From the NCBI RefSeq assembly GCF_000213655.1, contig NC_015554.1, positions 310,001 through 374,000 of the forward strand: a stretch of 64,000 nt of DNA, in the 5' to 3' direction. The notes beneath the pieces are model-generated. The model had not been told where the DNA came from, made no database searches, and worked only from the letters and a program-made list of their open reading frames with translations. Shown piece after piece: positions 8,061 through 16,859 of this stretch. The position numbers were made by a program, and so were the translations under genes. This DNA is from Alteromonas naphthalenivorans. Lineage in GTDB: Bacteria > Pseudomonadota > Gammaproteobacteria > Enterobacterales > Alteromonadaceae. Each line of letters starts with the position of its first letter. Positions within the stretch are counted from its first letter, which is position 1.

Positions 8061-9104
8061 ATGCATGCATCGCCATCAAGTACTGCGGGGAAACCCTTAA
8101 ATTTTCTTTTATATGTAGAACAAAATTACTCCTTCGACATACTTCGTCCCATACAAAATGAAGCGATAAAGCAAGGTCATCAGGTTAAATGGTTGGTGGT
8201 GGGAAATGATGCGTCCAAACACTTTTTACACGAAAACGAGCAGGCATTAGCTTCCATTGAGCAAGCGATAAGCTTTAAACCTGATGCGGTATTCGTACCC
8301 GGCGATAGGGTGCCAAATTTCATTGCCGGCATTAAAGTACAGGTTTTTCATGGTCTTAATGAAAGTAAGCGAGGCAATGTTTATCCTGAGCGTGGGCTGT
8401 TCGATTTATATTGCACAGAAGGGCCTGAACGCACGGGTACATTAACAGGCAGTAATAAAGGCAATTATAAAGTGGTTGAAACAGGTTGGGTGAAATTAGA
8501 CTCTTTGTTTCAGTACCAGCCAAAAGAGCATTTCGATAAACCGCAGATACTATTTGGCTCTACGTTTTCAACTGCGTTGTCCTGCGCGGAACTTGTTTAT
8601 GAAGAGATGAAACGGCTAAGCCAAACTGGTAAGTGGCAATGGTTAGTCACACTACATCCGAAAATGGCAACATCCACCGTTCAAAAATACAAAGCATTGG
8701 AAAGTGAAAACTTACAATTTTTTGAAAACAATCAAGTTATTGAAGCGTTGCACAGAGCTGACGTTATGGTTTGTGATAATTCCTCTATATTCCAAGAGTT
8801 CCTATTGTTGAACAAGCCAGTTGTTACCGTGAACAACAGTACACCGTTAGATTGCTTTATTAATATAACCGAAAGTGACGCACTAGAAGGCGCAATAACT
8901 AAAGCTCTGTCACCGTCACAAGAACTTCTAAACAGCATTCAGCAATACGGGCCTTCAATAACGCCTTACCTAGATGGAAAGTCTTCTTATCGAGTAGTGA
9001 AAGCGGTTGAAGAAATGGTTAGTAGTCATTGGACTAATAAAAAGCCTATAAACCTATTAAGAAACTTTAAAATTAGAAAGAAATTAAACTATTGGAAGTT
9101 TTGA
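8061..9104 (+). CDS. CDP-glycerol glycerophosphotransferase-like protein
   Basis: A 347-residue protein with the GT-B-like fold of the TagF/CDP-glycerol transferase family: a Rossmann-like N-terminal half, then FGSTFSTALSC, TLHPKM (the family HP motif) and VMVCDNSSIFQEFLLLNKPVV (the family D-S-S/E motif). I start it at ATG 8061, where AAGGG lies seven bases upstream; the frame is open from TTG 7992. Gram-negative members add glycerol-phosphate or related groups to surface polysaccharide. No polysaccharide genes are nearby. The substrate is unknown. Confidence 0.75.
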   Translation: MHASPSSTAGKPLNFLLYVEQNYSFDILRPIQNEAIKQGHQVKWLVVGNDASKHFLHENEQALASIEQAISFKPDAVFVPGDRVPNFIAGIKVQVFHGLNESKRGNVYPERGLFDLYCTEGPERTGTLTGSNKGNYKVVETGWVKLDSLFQYQPKEHFDKPQILFGSTFSTALSCAELVYEEMKRLSQTGKWQWLVTLHPKMATSTVQKYKALESENLQFFENNQVIEALHRADVMVCDNSSIFQEFLLLNKPVVTVNNSTPLDCFINITESDALEGAITKALSPSQELLNSIQQYGPSITPYLDGKSSYRVVKAVEEMVSSHWTNKKPINLLRNFKIRKKLNYWKF

Positions 9105-9372
9105 GGATGATAGCGAACTTCTGAGTAAAAACTCTTAATACAAAATTCAATGCGCTGGAATTACGGCGCCGAGCTTACACCTCTATGTCAGCACCGCAGA
9201 ACGAATTCCGCTAACCCAAACTGCAGAATCTCGCGCAGTCTAGCGATATAAAAACTATTTCTATGTATATCAAGGTTTTGCCTTAACAGGGTAAAGCTAG
9301 ATTGTCAGTTGTAGGATAAAGATATTGTGGCGTACTATAGTGCTTTCTCTTTTTCGACATTAAGACTTTTCT

Positions 9373-10491
9373 ATGTATCAAGATTTTCAAGCTGAGCTTT
9401 CATGGGCCAGTTTACATATGCCGCGCACGCGTGACGCTATTTCCTCTCTTCCCAGCTTAGACGGCATTAGGCTAGCCTGTAATATACACCTAGATTTAAA
9501 GATGGCCCCATTAGTTGAAGGATTATTATCGCGTGGGTGTGAGGTTTTTCTAACAACTTGTAATCCCACTACAGTTCAAGATGATGTAGTAAAGTACCTA
9601 GTAGATAAAGGGGCAACGGCGCATGCATGGCGAGACATGAGTAACGCCGATTGGTCAGATTCTTTTGATAAAGCCTTGGCTTGGAAACCCACACACTTGT
9701 GTGAAATGGGGGCGGATTTAACCACACGTTTGCATGAAAAAGTGCAATTGAATGAAACGGTTCCAAGTATCGTTGCGGGGTTGGAGGCTACAGGCTCAGG
9801 TATTACGCGGTTAAATGGTATGCAGCCTGAATATCCTATTTTTAACTGGGATGATTTGCCCGTTAAAGAAGGCTTACATAATCGCCATATGGTGGGCTTA
9901 AGTGCATGGCAAACCTTTTTCCAAACCACCCATCTTACGTTGCATGAAAAAGTAGTAGTGGTCATAGGTTATGGTTTAGTGGGGCAGGGCGTGGCGGCAT
10001 CCGCAAAGGCTTTTGGTGCACAAGTAAAAGTTGCTGAACTCGACCCTGCTCGCGCGCTACAAGCTAAGTATGATGGCTGGCCAGTGGTTGATTTGGGCAA
10101 TGCGGTAAAAGATGCCGATGTTATTGCCACTGCCACTGGTGGTTACGGCGTGGTAAGTGCAAAGCATTTGGATGCGATGAAAGAAGGCACCTTTATATTA
10201 AATGTTGGGCATGTGGCGCAAGAAATCGACGTGCCATATCTTAAAGAAAATGCCAATCACAGCGAACCAATACCTTATGTGAATGCTTATACGTTGAATG
10301 GCAAAACCCTATTCTTACTGGCAGATGGCTCTATGTTTAACCTTACCGCAGGCTATGGTGATAGCTTAAATGCTTTCGACGTTACCTTGGCGGTAATGGC
10401 AGCTGGTATTGGGCATATTGTAGGGGAAGGTAGTACCCACAAAAATGGCTTATATTTACTACCTGAAAAGGCATGGAGGACGGCGCTTTAG
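9373..10491 (+). CDS. Adenosylhomocysteinase-like protein, changed active site
   Basis: A 372-residue protein aligned by eye along most of S-adenosylhomocysteine hydrolase. The NAD-binding loop is GYGLVGQGVAASAKAFGA, and the N-terminal substrate domain keeps IHLDLKMAPLVEGLL and TCNPTTVQDD. It is about 60-90 residues shorter than classic enzymes and lacks the C-terminal Lys-Tyr tail. By my alignment the catalytic Asp131, Glu156 and Asp190 of mammalian SAHH are Met, Ala and His here, while Lys186 is kept. It probably binds NAD but may not hydrolyse SAH. The ribosome site before the ATG is weak. Confidence 0.7.
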   Translation: MYQDFQAELSWASLHMPRTRDAISSLPSLDGIRLACNIHLDLKMAPLVEGLLSRGCEVFLTTCNPTTVQDDVVKYLVDKGATAHAWRDMSNADWSDSFDKALAWKPTHLCEMGADLTTRLHEKVQLNETVPSIVAGLEATGSGITRLNGMQPEYPIFNWDDLPVKEGLHNRHMVGLSAWQTFFQTTHLTLHEKVVVVIGYGLVGQGVAASAKAFGAQVKVAELDPARALQAKYDGWPVVDLGNAVKDADVIATATGGYGVVSAKHLDAMKEGTFILNVGHVAQEIDVPYLKENANHSEPIPYVNAYTLNGKTLFLLADGSMFNLTAGYGDSLNAFDVTLAVMAAGIGHIVGEGSTHKNGLYLLPEKAWRTAL

Positions 10492-10513
10492 GGCGCTACC
10501 CCTTATTATGCTG

Positions 10514-10578
10514 ATGATAGGTTTATCGAAGATATAGGGGTTCTACCTTCGGGCTGCGTAAGATAAGCCCTCTATCAT
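10514..10578 (+). ncRNA. Possible structured RNA, three-way junction
   Basis: Outer arms ATGATAG (10514-10520) and CTATCAT (10572-10578) enclose a hairpin CGAAG (10527-10531)/CTTCG (10547-10551) and a smaller GGCT/AGCC hairpin (10552-10569). It lies after the SAHH-like gene and 180 bases before the diguanylate cyclase. It lacks the conserved core of the c-di-GMP-I riboswitch. Could be a 5'UTR element or coincidence. Confidence 0.22.
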
Positions 10579-10758
10579 TACCAGGTTGATAAAGTTCGTT
10601 ATAGAAAGAGCAAGCGAGCAGAGTATTTTTGCGCTAACATACAGTTAACATATAAGCGTAATACCTGTATTAGTGTTGCCTTCTGCTTAAGGTTTTTTAC
10701 GCTAAGGCGCTTACAGAACACATATAACTAAAGGGAGTTGGGGGGATGAGCAAGTAGT

Positions 10759-12036
10759 ATGGTTCAAGTATCTTCTATCCCTTTGTTTATCACTGCCAGT
10801 ATCTGCTTTCTTTTAAGCTTTTTCTTTTTGCTTCTATATTATCGCTTGACCTCCCGCCATGAAGAGTTCGTAAATTATTACCTGATTTTCGCGCTTTCAG
10901 CGTTAACCAGTGGCGTTTTTTTTGGTGCATTTGCAGTACTCGTTAATTCAAGCGATAACCTTACCTATCTCAGTATTTCTAACCGCATAACCGTTATTGC
11001 GGCGATGTTTACCATAGTGTTGAGTCTGCATTTTTACATTGCTTTTTTTCAATACAAAGTGCCTATTTTTCTGAAGTGGTGCTACGTAATTTGTGGTGCT
11101 TTTTCCTTGTTGACCATGGTGCCCAATCCGTACTTTCTTAATAATGCTTTCTACTCAACGTCTAAGTACTACACAGGCTTAAAGTTTGGAGCATTATTCC
11201 AGTTGTGGGGGGCGTGGATATTAGTCCTCGCCGCTTATTGTATTTTTATACTCGTGAGAGTGTTTAATCGACAACGCATCAGGCAAGAGAATGGGAATAC
11301 GAATACGGTGTTATTGTTGTTGGTAGCAAATATCGTGTGGGTGATTACAGGCCTTTGCGATACGTTCACCGGTATTCAGGTGGTTGATTTACCTCCGATG
11401 AGTTGGATAGGCTCATTTTCGGTTACTTCATGTATTGCGTGGGTGTTGGTTTTACATATAGATGATCTTTATGAAGAAAGGCGGTTGCTGAGTAACCGGC
11501 TTATGTATGACCATTTAACCCAAGCATTCTCACGTAGTTATCTGGAGATACGTTTAACGGAAGCTGTGAACCTAATGCGACGAGGGGAGCTGAGCGGGTT
11601 ATCGGTATGCGTATTTGATGTAGATGACTTCAAAAATATCAACGACCAATATGGGCATGCTAATGGTGATGCGTTGCTTACCCAAATTACTACTATTATA
11701 AAAGATAATATTCGCCAGTCTGATTGTATAGCACGGTTGGGAGGGGACGAGTTCGTTATTTTATTTGCCAGCAAACAAGATGAAAATTATGCGGCTACTA
11801 CGGTCGAGCGAATTCGTGAGCGCATTGCAAAAACAGATTTCGGTAAAGGCGAGTGCACGTTTAATACTTCTTGTTCGTTCGGTATAGTCAGTGTTACGCC
11901 AGAACAATTGACTATAGCCAATGTGGTCGAAGTACAGGACTTGGCAAACCAAATGCTATCGGGTGCAGATGAAGCATTATATCGCGCCAAGAACCAAGGC
12001 AAAAACGCGGTCTGCATTGCCACCTTCAGTGATTAA
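10759..12036 (+). CDS. Membrane diguanylate cyclase (GGDEF)
   Basis: A 425-residue protein. About seven hydrophobic helices fill residues 1-235, forming a membrane sensor region. The GGDEF domain at about 260-420 contains FDVDDFKNINDQYGH and the intact active-site motif RLGGDEF (about 327-332). An RQSD sequence five residues ahead of it is the product-inhibition I-site. It should make c-di-GMP from two GTP, with feedback control. Translation start is odd: a good AGGGAG site (10732-10737) fits an ATG at 10746 that opens a three-codon frame (M-S-K-stop) ending one base before the real ATG. Confidence 0.9.
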   Translation: MVQVSSIPLFITASICFLLSFFFLLLYYRLTSRHEEFVNYYLIFALSALTSGVFFGAFAVLVNSSDNLTYLSISNRITVIAAMFTIVLSLHFYIAFFQYKVPIFLKWCYVICGAFSLLTMVPNPYFLNNAFYSTSKYYTGLKFGALFQLWGAWILVLAAYCIFILVRVFNRQRIRQENGNTNTVLLLLVANIVWVITGLCDTFTGIQVVDLPPMSWIGSFSVTSCIAWVLVLHIDDLYEERRLLSNRLMYDHLTQAFSRSYLEIRLTEAVNLMRRGELSGLSVCVFDVDDFKNINDQYGHANGDALLTQITTIIKDNIRQSDCIARLGGDEFVILFASKQDENYAATTVERIRERIAKTDFGKGECTFNTSCSFGIVSVTPEQLTIANVVEVQDLANQMLSGADEALYRAKNQGKNAVCIATFSD

Positions 12037-12148
12037 TATCGCCTTTTTGTTTTCTGGCCCATAGATACATAAGAGCAAAGAAGCCGACAATAAAAGCGAA
12101 ACCAACAAATACGCTAAGTGCGAACAGGGTATCGCTAAACAAATCCAT
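12026..12148 (-). CDS. 40-residue single-helix membrane protein
   Basis: A short frame on the minus strand encodes MDLFSDTLFALSVFVGFAFI followed by VGFFALMYLWARKQKGDINH: one long hydrophobic helix with a basic, polar cytoplasmic end. AAAGG lies about nine bases before the ATG. It overlaps the 3' end of the diguanylate cyclase gene tail to tail by 11 bases. The composition is far from random and fits small inner-membrane proteins that modulate larger partners. No family recognised with certainty. Confidence 0.55.
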   Translation of the reverse strand: MDLFSDTLFALSVFVGFAFIVGFFALMYLWARKQKGDINH

Positions 12149-12401
12149 ATTGCACTGCCTTTTCCATTTCCACTTGCGTTATTCGATGCGACAAGATGCT
12201 GTATTTGTCGTACCAATTAAAATCCCTTCACTGTGCTTTAATGGTAATGTTTAAAAAAAACACAAGTGGATAAACTCATTAAGGCAATACGAATTCCTAA
12301 TGAATTAGCTATTTAGCCTTTACCGTATGGCTAAATACGTTGCACTATATAAATCATAAGCACCTATCCTTCATAAACAATTAATTATAAAAAGGCTTTC
12401 A

Positions 12402-15400
12402 ATGATGAAATTACGGCGAACACTAGCCGCTTTAGCAGTATCTATTAGCACGCTAGTTAGTCTCTCTTTTCCTGCAATTGCGTTAGAAGATTCCGTTAAT
12501 CCCAAGCTTTTCGAAAAAATGGAATATCGTAATATAGGCCCTTTTCGTGGCGGTCGCTCTGTTGCCGTTTCAGGCGTTGATGGTAACCCCAACCTTTATT
12601 ATATGGGGGCCGCTGGTGGTGGCGTGTGGAAAACAGATAATGCCGGTTTGTCTTGGAAACCGTTGTCTGACAAGCACTTTGAAGTAGGTAGCATTGGAGC
12701 AATTGCTGTAGCCCCCTCAGATCATAACGTCATTTATGTGGGTACGGGAGAAGGGCCTATTCGCGGTGTAACCACCAGCCACGGTAAAGGTGTATATAAG
12801 TCTACCGACGCGGGTGAAACCTGGGAGCTAGTTGGTTTAGAAAATCGTGGTCAAATTCCTAAAATTCGCATTCACCCCACTAATCCAGATATCGCGTGGG
12901 CGGCTGTTCAAGGTAATATTTGGGCACCAAATGAAGCGCGCGGTGTATTTAAAACTATCGATGGCGGTAAAAACTGGAAGCACGTACTTAACGTTAATGC
13001 CAACACAGGGGCTGCAGATTTAGCGCTAGACCCATCTAACCCGAGAGTGCTTTACGCCAGCATGTGGCACCACGGAAGAACACCATGGTTCGTAAAATCA
13101 GGCGGCGACGGTGGCGGTATTTATAAGTCCACTGACGGTGGCGAAACTTGGGATAAACTAGAAAAAGATTTACCCAAGCTTATCGGAAAGGTGGGAATTG
13201 ATATTTCTGCCTCTAACCCTAAGCGCGTTTACGCCATTATTGAAGCAGACAACGGTGGCTTGTACCGCAGCGACGACGCTGGCGCGTCTTGGCAACTAAT
13301 GAATGGCGACAATATTCTTAAAGCCAGAGCCTGGTATTACAATCATATTAAGGTTGACCCTAACGACGAAAACACCCTGTTTGTAATGAATGTACAGTTG
13401 CATAAATCTATTGATGGCGGCAAAACCTTTGAAATTAAATCACTGCCACACGGTGATACCCACGATATGTGGATAAACCCTGAAAACAGCCAAAATATGA
13501 TTAATGCCAACGACGGTGGCGCAACCGTAACGTTTGATGGTGGAAAGTCGTGGTCGAGTATTTATAACCAACCCACTGCGCAATTTTATCGTGTAGTTAC
13601 CGATAACCTGGAACCCTACCATGTCTATGGCGGCCAGCAAGATAACACCACAATGGCGACTCCTTCTTCTACCTATGATAGCGGCATTGGTATCGCCGAG
13701 CAGTTTGCCGTAGGCGGTGGTGAAAGCGCACATATCGCCTTTGATGCCGACAATCCTACGCTGATTTACGCCACCACTATTAATGGCACATTGACCGAGT
13801 TCAACAAGGATACGGGGCTTACTCGCCCTATCATGCCTTATCCTGAATACGTGTTTGGGCGCAATGCGAGAGATCAGAAATACCGTACCAACTGGAATGC
13901 GCCGGTATTGGTTTCGCAGCACGACCCGAAAACAGTGTACTACGGTACGCAGATGATATTAAAAACCACCGACAGAGGCGTTAATTGGCAAGAAATCAGC
14001 CCAGATTTAACCCGCAACGATGCCGAAAAGCAGGGTTTAAACGGCGGACCTATCACCAACGAACAAGCCGGTGCTGAATATTACAATACGGTTTTCTATA
14101 TTGCTGAATCGCCAGCAAATGCAGGTGAACTATGGGTAGGTGCAGATGATGGCAAGTTACATTTAACCAAAGATGAAGGTAAAAATTGGAAAGACATTAC
14201 GCCTCATAAAAAAGAAGCACAGGTTAATGCTATTGAGCTAAGCGTTCACGCTGAGGGTAAAGCCTATGTAGCTGTAACCGGCTATAAACTGAACGACTAT
14301 CAGCCCTATATTTATAAAACAGAAAACTACGGAAAACGCTGGACTCGCATAGATAAAGGTTTGCCTGAAGATGCGTTTGTTCGCGTAGTACGTGAGGATA
14401 AGCAGCATGAAGGTATGCTGTTCGCGGGAACTGAAAGCGGGATGTTTGTTAGTTTTGACGATGGTAAAAACTGGCAGGAGATGGCGCTTAATTTACCGCC
14501 TGTTGCAATAACTGATATGCAGGTAAAAGGTGATGACTTAGTTGTGGCAACGCAAGGTCGTGGCTTTTGGATTTTGGACGACATAAACCCGCTGCGTGAA
14601 GTCAGTGGCTCATTACACAATGAAGCTCTGTTTCAATTTAGCCCTGTCGACGGTGTGCGCTTGTTGTCTGGCGGCAATATGAGCGGCCAACCAGAAGCGA
14701 AAAACCCTCCTCGCGGAGCAAGGTTCCGTTACTACTTAAAAGAGGAGCTTGAAGAGAGTGAAAGTCTTCGCATTGATATTTTTGATTCGAAAAATCAACT
14801 CGTGCGTACGTTATCGTCAACCGCAGATGCGTTTGAAAAGTGCGCCAAGGGTAACGAAGACGCACGTAGCCCGCTGAAGTTTACACACCCTTCAACACAT
14901 GAAGGTTATAACGAGTTTGTATGGGACCTGCGACGCTCACCTTTAAACTGTATTGATAATGTGAAATTATTTGGTGGCTGGAATGGCGCCAGAGTAATGC
15001 CTGGCGACTATAAAGCGACTATCACTGTAGGCGAGCAGTCTCAGACCCGACCGTTTAAGGTACTGCCAGACCCAAGGGAAGAATCTGATGCCGCCCAATT
15101 ACAAATTGTTGAGCAAAGCATTCAGGCTAGTGAAAACTTACTAAACGAGCTATTTGAGCACTTGCAAAAAGCCCGTAACGTGCGTGAAACGCTAAATGGG
15201 GTAACTGAGTCGAATGTGGTACTAGCCAGCGAAGTGTCAGCATCAATTGACCGTGTTGTTAGTGCTATTGATGATTGGGAAGCATTGGTGATCCAACCTA
15301 AACACCAAACCTTTGAAGATGACATAAATTGGCCAAATATGCTCGACCGACAAGTTCGCTTTTTAATGGATAACTTCGATAGAACCGGCGCGCCAGCACA

Positions 15401-15545
15401 AGCTGGGGCAGTACAACGTTTAGACGATTTAGAGGTCAGATGGCAAAAGTACAAACTACAGTTAGAAATTCTATTTCGTGAAAATGTTAAGCCAGTCAAT
15501 GAAGCGCTTGCTGAAAAAGGCGTGTACGATCTAGACAGTTTGTAG
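12402..15545 (+). CDS. Secreted VPS10/BNR-repeat beta-propeller protein
   Basis: A 1047-residue protein with a clear Sec signal peptide (residues 1-27, cleavage near AIA-LED). The mature part has many BNR/Asp-box repeats of the form S-T-D-G-G-x-T-W (for example STDAGETW, STDGGETW, SDDAGASW), spaced to make one or two sortilin-VPS10-like propellers over about residues 40-730. The C-terminal 300 residues hold a beta domain (FRYYLKEELEE...FDSKNQLVRTL) and a helical tail. Members are common in Bacteroidetes and Alteromonadales; the function is not established. It has its own upstream region (12149-12401) and a terminator after the stop. Confidence 0.85.
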   Translation: MMKLRRTLAALAVSISTLVSLSFPAIALEDSVNPKLFEKMEYRNIGPFRGGRSVAVSGVDGNPNLYYMGAAGGGVWKTDNAGLSWKPLSDKHFEVGSIGAIAVAPSDHNVIYVGTGEGPIRGVTTSHGKGVYKSTDAGETWELVGLENRGQIPKIRIHPTNPDIAWAAVQGNIWAPNEARGVFKTIDGGKNWKHVLNVNANTGAADLALDPSNPRVLYASMWHHGRTPWFVKSGGDGGGIYKSTDGGETWDKLEKDLPKLIGKVGIDISASNPKRVYAIIEADNGGLYRSDDAGASWQLMNGDNILKARAWYYNHIKVDPNDENTLFVMNVQLHKSIDGGKTFEIKSLPHGDTHDMWINPENSQNMINANDGGATVTFDGGKSWSSIYNQPTAQFYRVVTDNLEPYHVYGGQQDNTTMATPSSTYDSGIGIAEQFAVGGGESAHIAFDADNPTLIYATTINGTLTEFNKDTGLTRPIMPYPEYVFGRNARDQKYRTNWNAPVLVSQHDPKTVYYGTQMILKTTDRGVNWQEISPDLTRNDAEKQGLNGGPITNEQAGAEYYNTVFYIAESPANAGELWVGADDGKLHLTKDEGKNWKDITPHKKEAQVNAIELSVHAEGKAYVAVTGYKLNDYQPYIYKTENYGKRWTRIDKGLPEDAFVRVVREDKQHEGMLFAGTESGMFVSFDDGKNWQEMALNLPPVAITDMQVKGDDLVVATQGRGFWILDDINPLREVSGSLHNEALFQFSPVDGVRLLSGGNMSGQPEAKNPPRGARFRYYLKEELEESESLRIDIFDSKNQLVRTLSSTADAFEKCAKGNEDARSPLKFTHPSTHEGYNEFVWDLRRSPLNCIDNVKLFGGWNGARVMPGDYKATITVGEQSQTRPFKVLPDPREESDAAQLQIVEQSIQASENLLNELFEHLQKARNVRETLNGVTESNVVLASEVSASIDRVVSAIDDWEALVIQPKHQTFEDDINWPNMLDRQVRFLMDNFDRTGAPAQAGAVQRLDDLEVRWQKYKLQLEILFRENVKPVNEALAEKGVYDLDSL

Positions 15546-15632
15546 GCTGTTTGTGCGTACTGAATTGTACTTTGTAAAATGAAGGTACGATGAAGGTGTT
15601 CGATAGCATTATCGGCACACTTTAAACTAAAG

Positions 15633-15656
15633 ACCGACGTTAAGTCGGTTTTTTGT
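15633..15656 (+). terminator. Rho-independent terminator of VPS10 gene
   Basis: Stem ACCGAC (15633-15638)/GTCGGT (15644-15649) is followed by a T-run, about 90 bases after the stop of the VPS10/BNR gene. Confidence 0.8.
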
Positions 15657-15704
15657 TTTTTAAATTAGGCCTTCACATCAAAAACGCTATAGCGTGAATA
15701 CACA

Positions 15705-16499
15705 CTAATGCTCATCAAATAAAGACTTATTTCTAATGTATTTTCTCATGTAATGGTAGGTAATAGGTCTTAATAGCCAGCTACTTAACGATTTAAAAAA
15801 ACGCTTATGCGTGGGCGTGTTTTCATAAATTTGATCGTCGTGCAGCCATAGCATTTTACCCACGTGCCAAAAGTAAAAAGGGAAAGGAGGCATAAATGTT
15901 ACTACGTCTAAGTCACAGCAAATACGGTATGTTTTGTGATGTAATAGATAGTTTTTATACCATGAGCGACTGCCCACTGCAGGTTGGCCAAAGGTTACGA
16001 CACGCTTAACCGCTTTAGCATTTTTTCTTTCGAAATAGTCGGCCATCAGCACGGCTACTGCGCCTCCAGAAGAATGCCCTATAAATGTAAAACGCTTACC
16101 TTGATTTTGCAAAGGCTCTAGTACTTTAACCAAAAGTTCTTGCAATGGCAGCGCTTCGTCAATCGTCTTCGTGCTTGAATACATGGGTTGATGAAGTAGT
16201 CGACTAAAGCCCCAATGTACATAGAACTTTTTATCGACTTGTTTGATTCTAGTGGGTAGGAATACCAAATTTGCGAGCCAGTCTTTTAGTCCCAGCGAGC
16301 CCCTAAATACCACAATGGCTTCTTTTTTATTATCTACCCAAAGGATCCTGACGCTCATCCGGCCATATTTATCGACCAAGTGACGTTCGTGAAAGGGCTT
16401 TAATACTTGACGGTAATGCGCTTCGGCATCGGGATAGGAGAGTTGGCAGAGAATGGCATATCGCTCGTATTGATAGCGCTTGAGCTTTTTCATAGACAA
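15705..16499 (-). CDS. Class 3 lipase (alpha/beta hydrolase)
   Basis: A 264-residue protein of the fungal-type lipase family. The nucleophile elbow is FTFIGHSSGGAVAVLMADYF, giving Ser in GHSSG. Upstream VVFRGSLGLKDWLANLVF is the family's oxyanion-hole segment (usually FRGT...DW..D). A C-terminal HD/H motif is plausible in FWHVGKMLWLHDD. No signal peptide, so it looks cytoplasmic. Monocistronic, convergent with the VPS10 gene. Acyl-ester hydrolase activity is likely; the natural substrate is unknown. Confidence 0.85.
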   Translation of the reverse strand: MSMKKLKRYQYERYAILCQLSYPDAEAHYRQVLKPFHERHLVDKYGRMSVRILWVDNKKEAIVVFRGSLGLKDWLANLVFLPTRIKQVDKKFYVHWGFSRLLHQPMYSSTKTIDEALPLQELLVKVLEPLQNQGKRFTFIGHSSGGAVAVLMADYFERKNAKAVKRVVTFGQPAVGSRSWYKNYLLHHKTYRICCDLDVVTFMPPFPFYFWHVGKMLWLHDDQIYENTPTHKRFFKSLSSWLLRPITYHYMRKYIRNKSLFDEH

Positions 16500-16859
16500 C
16501 TATATCAACTCGCTTTACTCAGTTTTGTGAACGGATTTAATTCACAAACAATGACTCGAGTTCTAAAGCTATAGTGTTTTTGTTTCAGTGATATTACGCA
16601 CAGAATAATGAGGGCGAATAAAAGAAGTCACGTAGAGGGCGGAATAAGCAGGGCGAACAAAAGAAAAAGAAGTAAATCATCATAACCAGGCTACAAAACC
16701 GCATTATTCGATGCTCTCTGGAATGCTGATACACCATTGGTTCCAGACAAAATCGTTTATGAATAGAACCGAATAATGCGCCGCGGCAAAGTGATCTAAC
16801 TATATATAATTAACACTATTAATTAGAAGGGAAATACAGGTCTTCATTAGGGAGTTTTT
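16500..16859. other. Intergenic region with repeats, no gene
   Basis: The 360 bases between the divergent lipase and oxidoreductase genes hold no convincing ORF. They contain three related words AGGGCGAATAAAAGAA (16611), AGGGCGGAATAA (16636) and AGGGCGAACAAAAGAA (16650), then a nested inverted repeat (separate entry) and an AT-rich stretch near 16800-16825 that may hold the oxidoreductase promoter. Confidence 0.5.
16700..16780. repeat. Nested inverted repeat
   Basis: Outer arms CGCATTATTCG (16700-16710) and CGAATAATGCG (16770-16780) are perfect over 11 bases. Inner arms CTGGAA (16718-16723) and TTCCAG (16741-16746) are perfect over six. It lies in the lipase/oxidoreductase intergenic region and could be an operator pair or a folded RNA in the oxidoreductase leader. 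Confidence 0.5.

Noticed and set aside
10514-10740. c-di-GMP-I (GEMM) riboswitch before the diguanylate cyclase
   Set aside because: The conserved GEMM core words and GNRA tetraloop-receptor pairing are absent, though a three-way fold is possible.
13440-13922. 160-codon antisense ORF within the VPS10/BNR gene
   Set aside because: Arises from repeated codons in the BNR repeats; no start or fold support.
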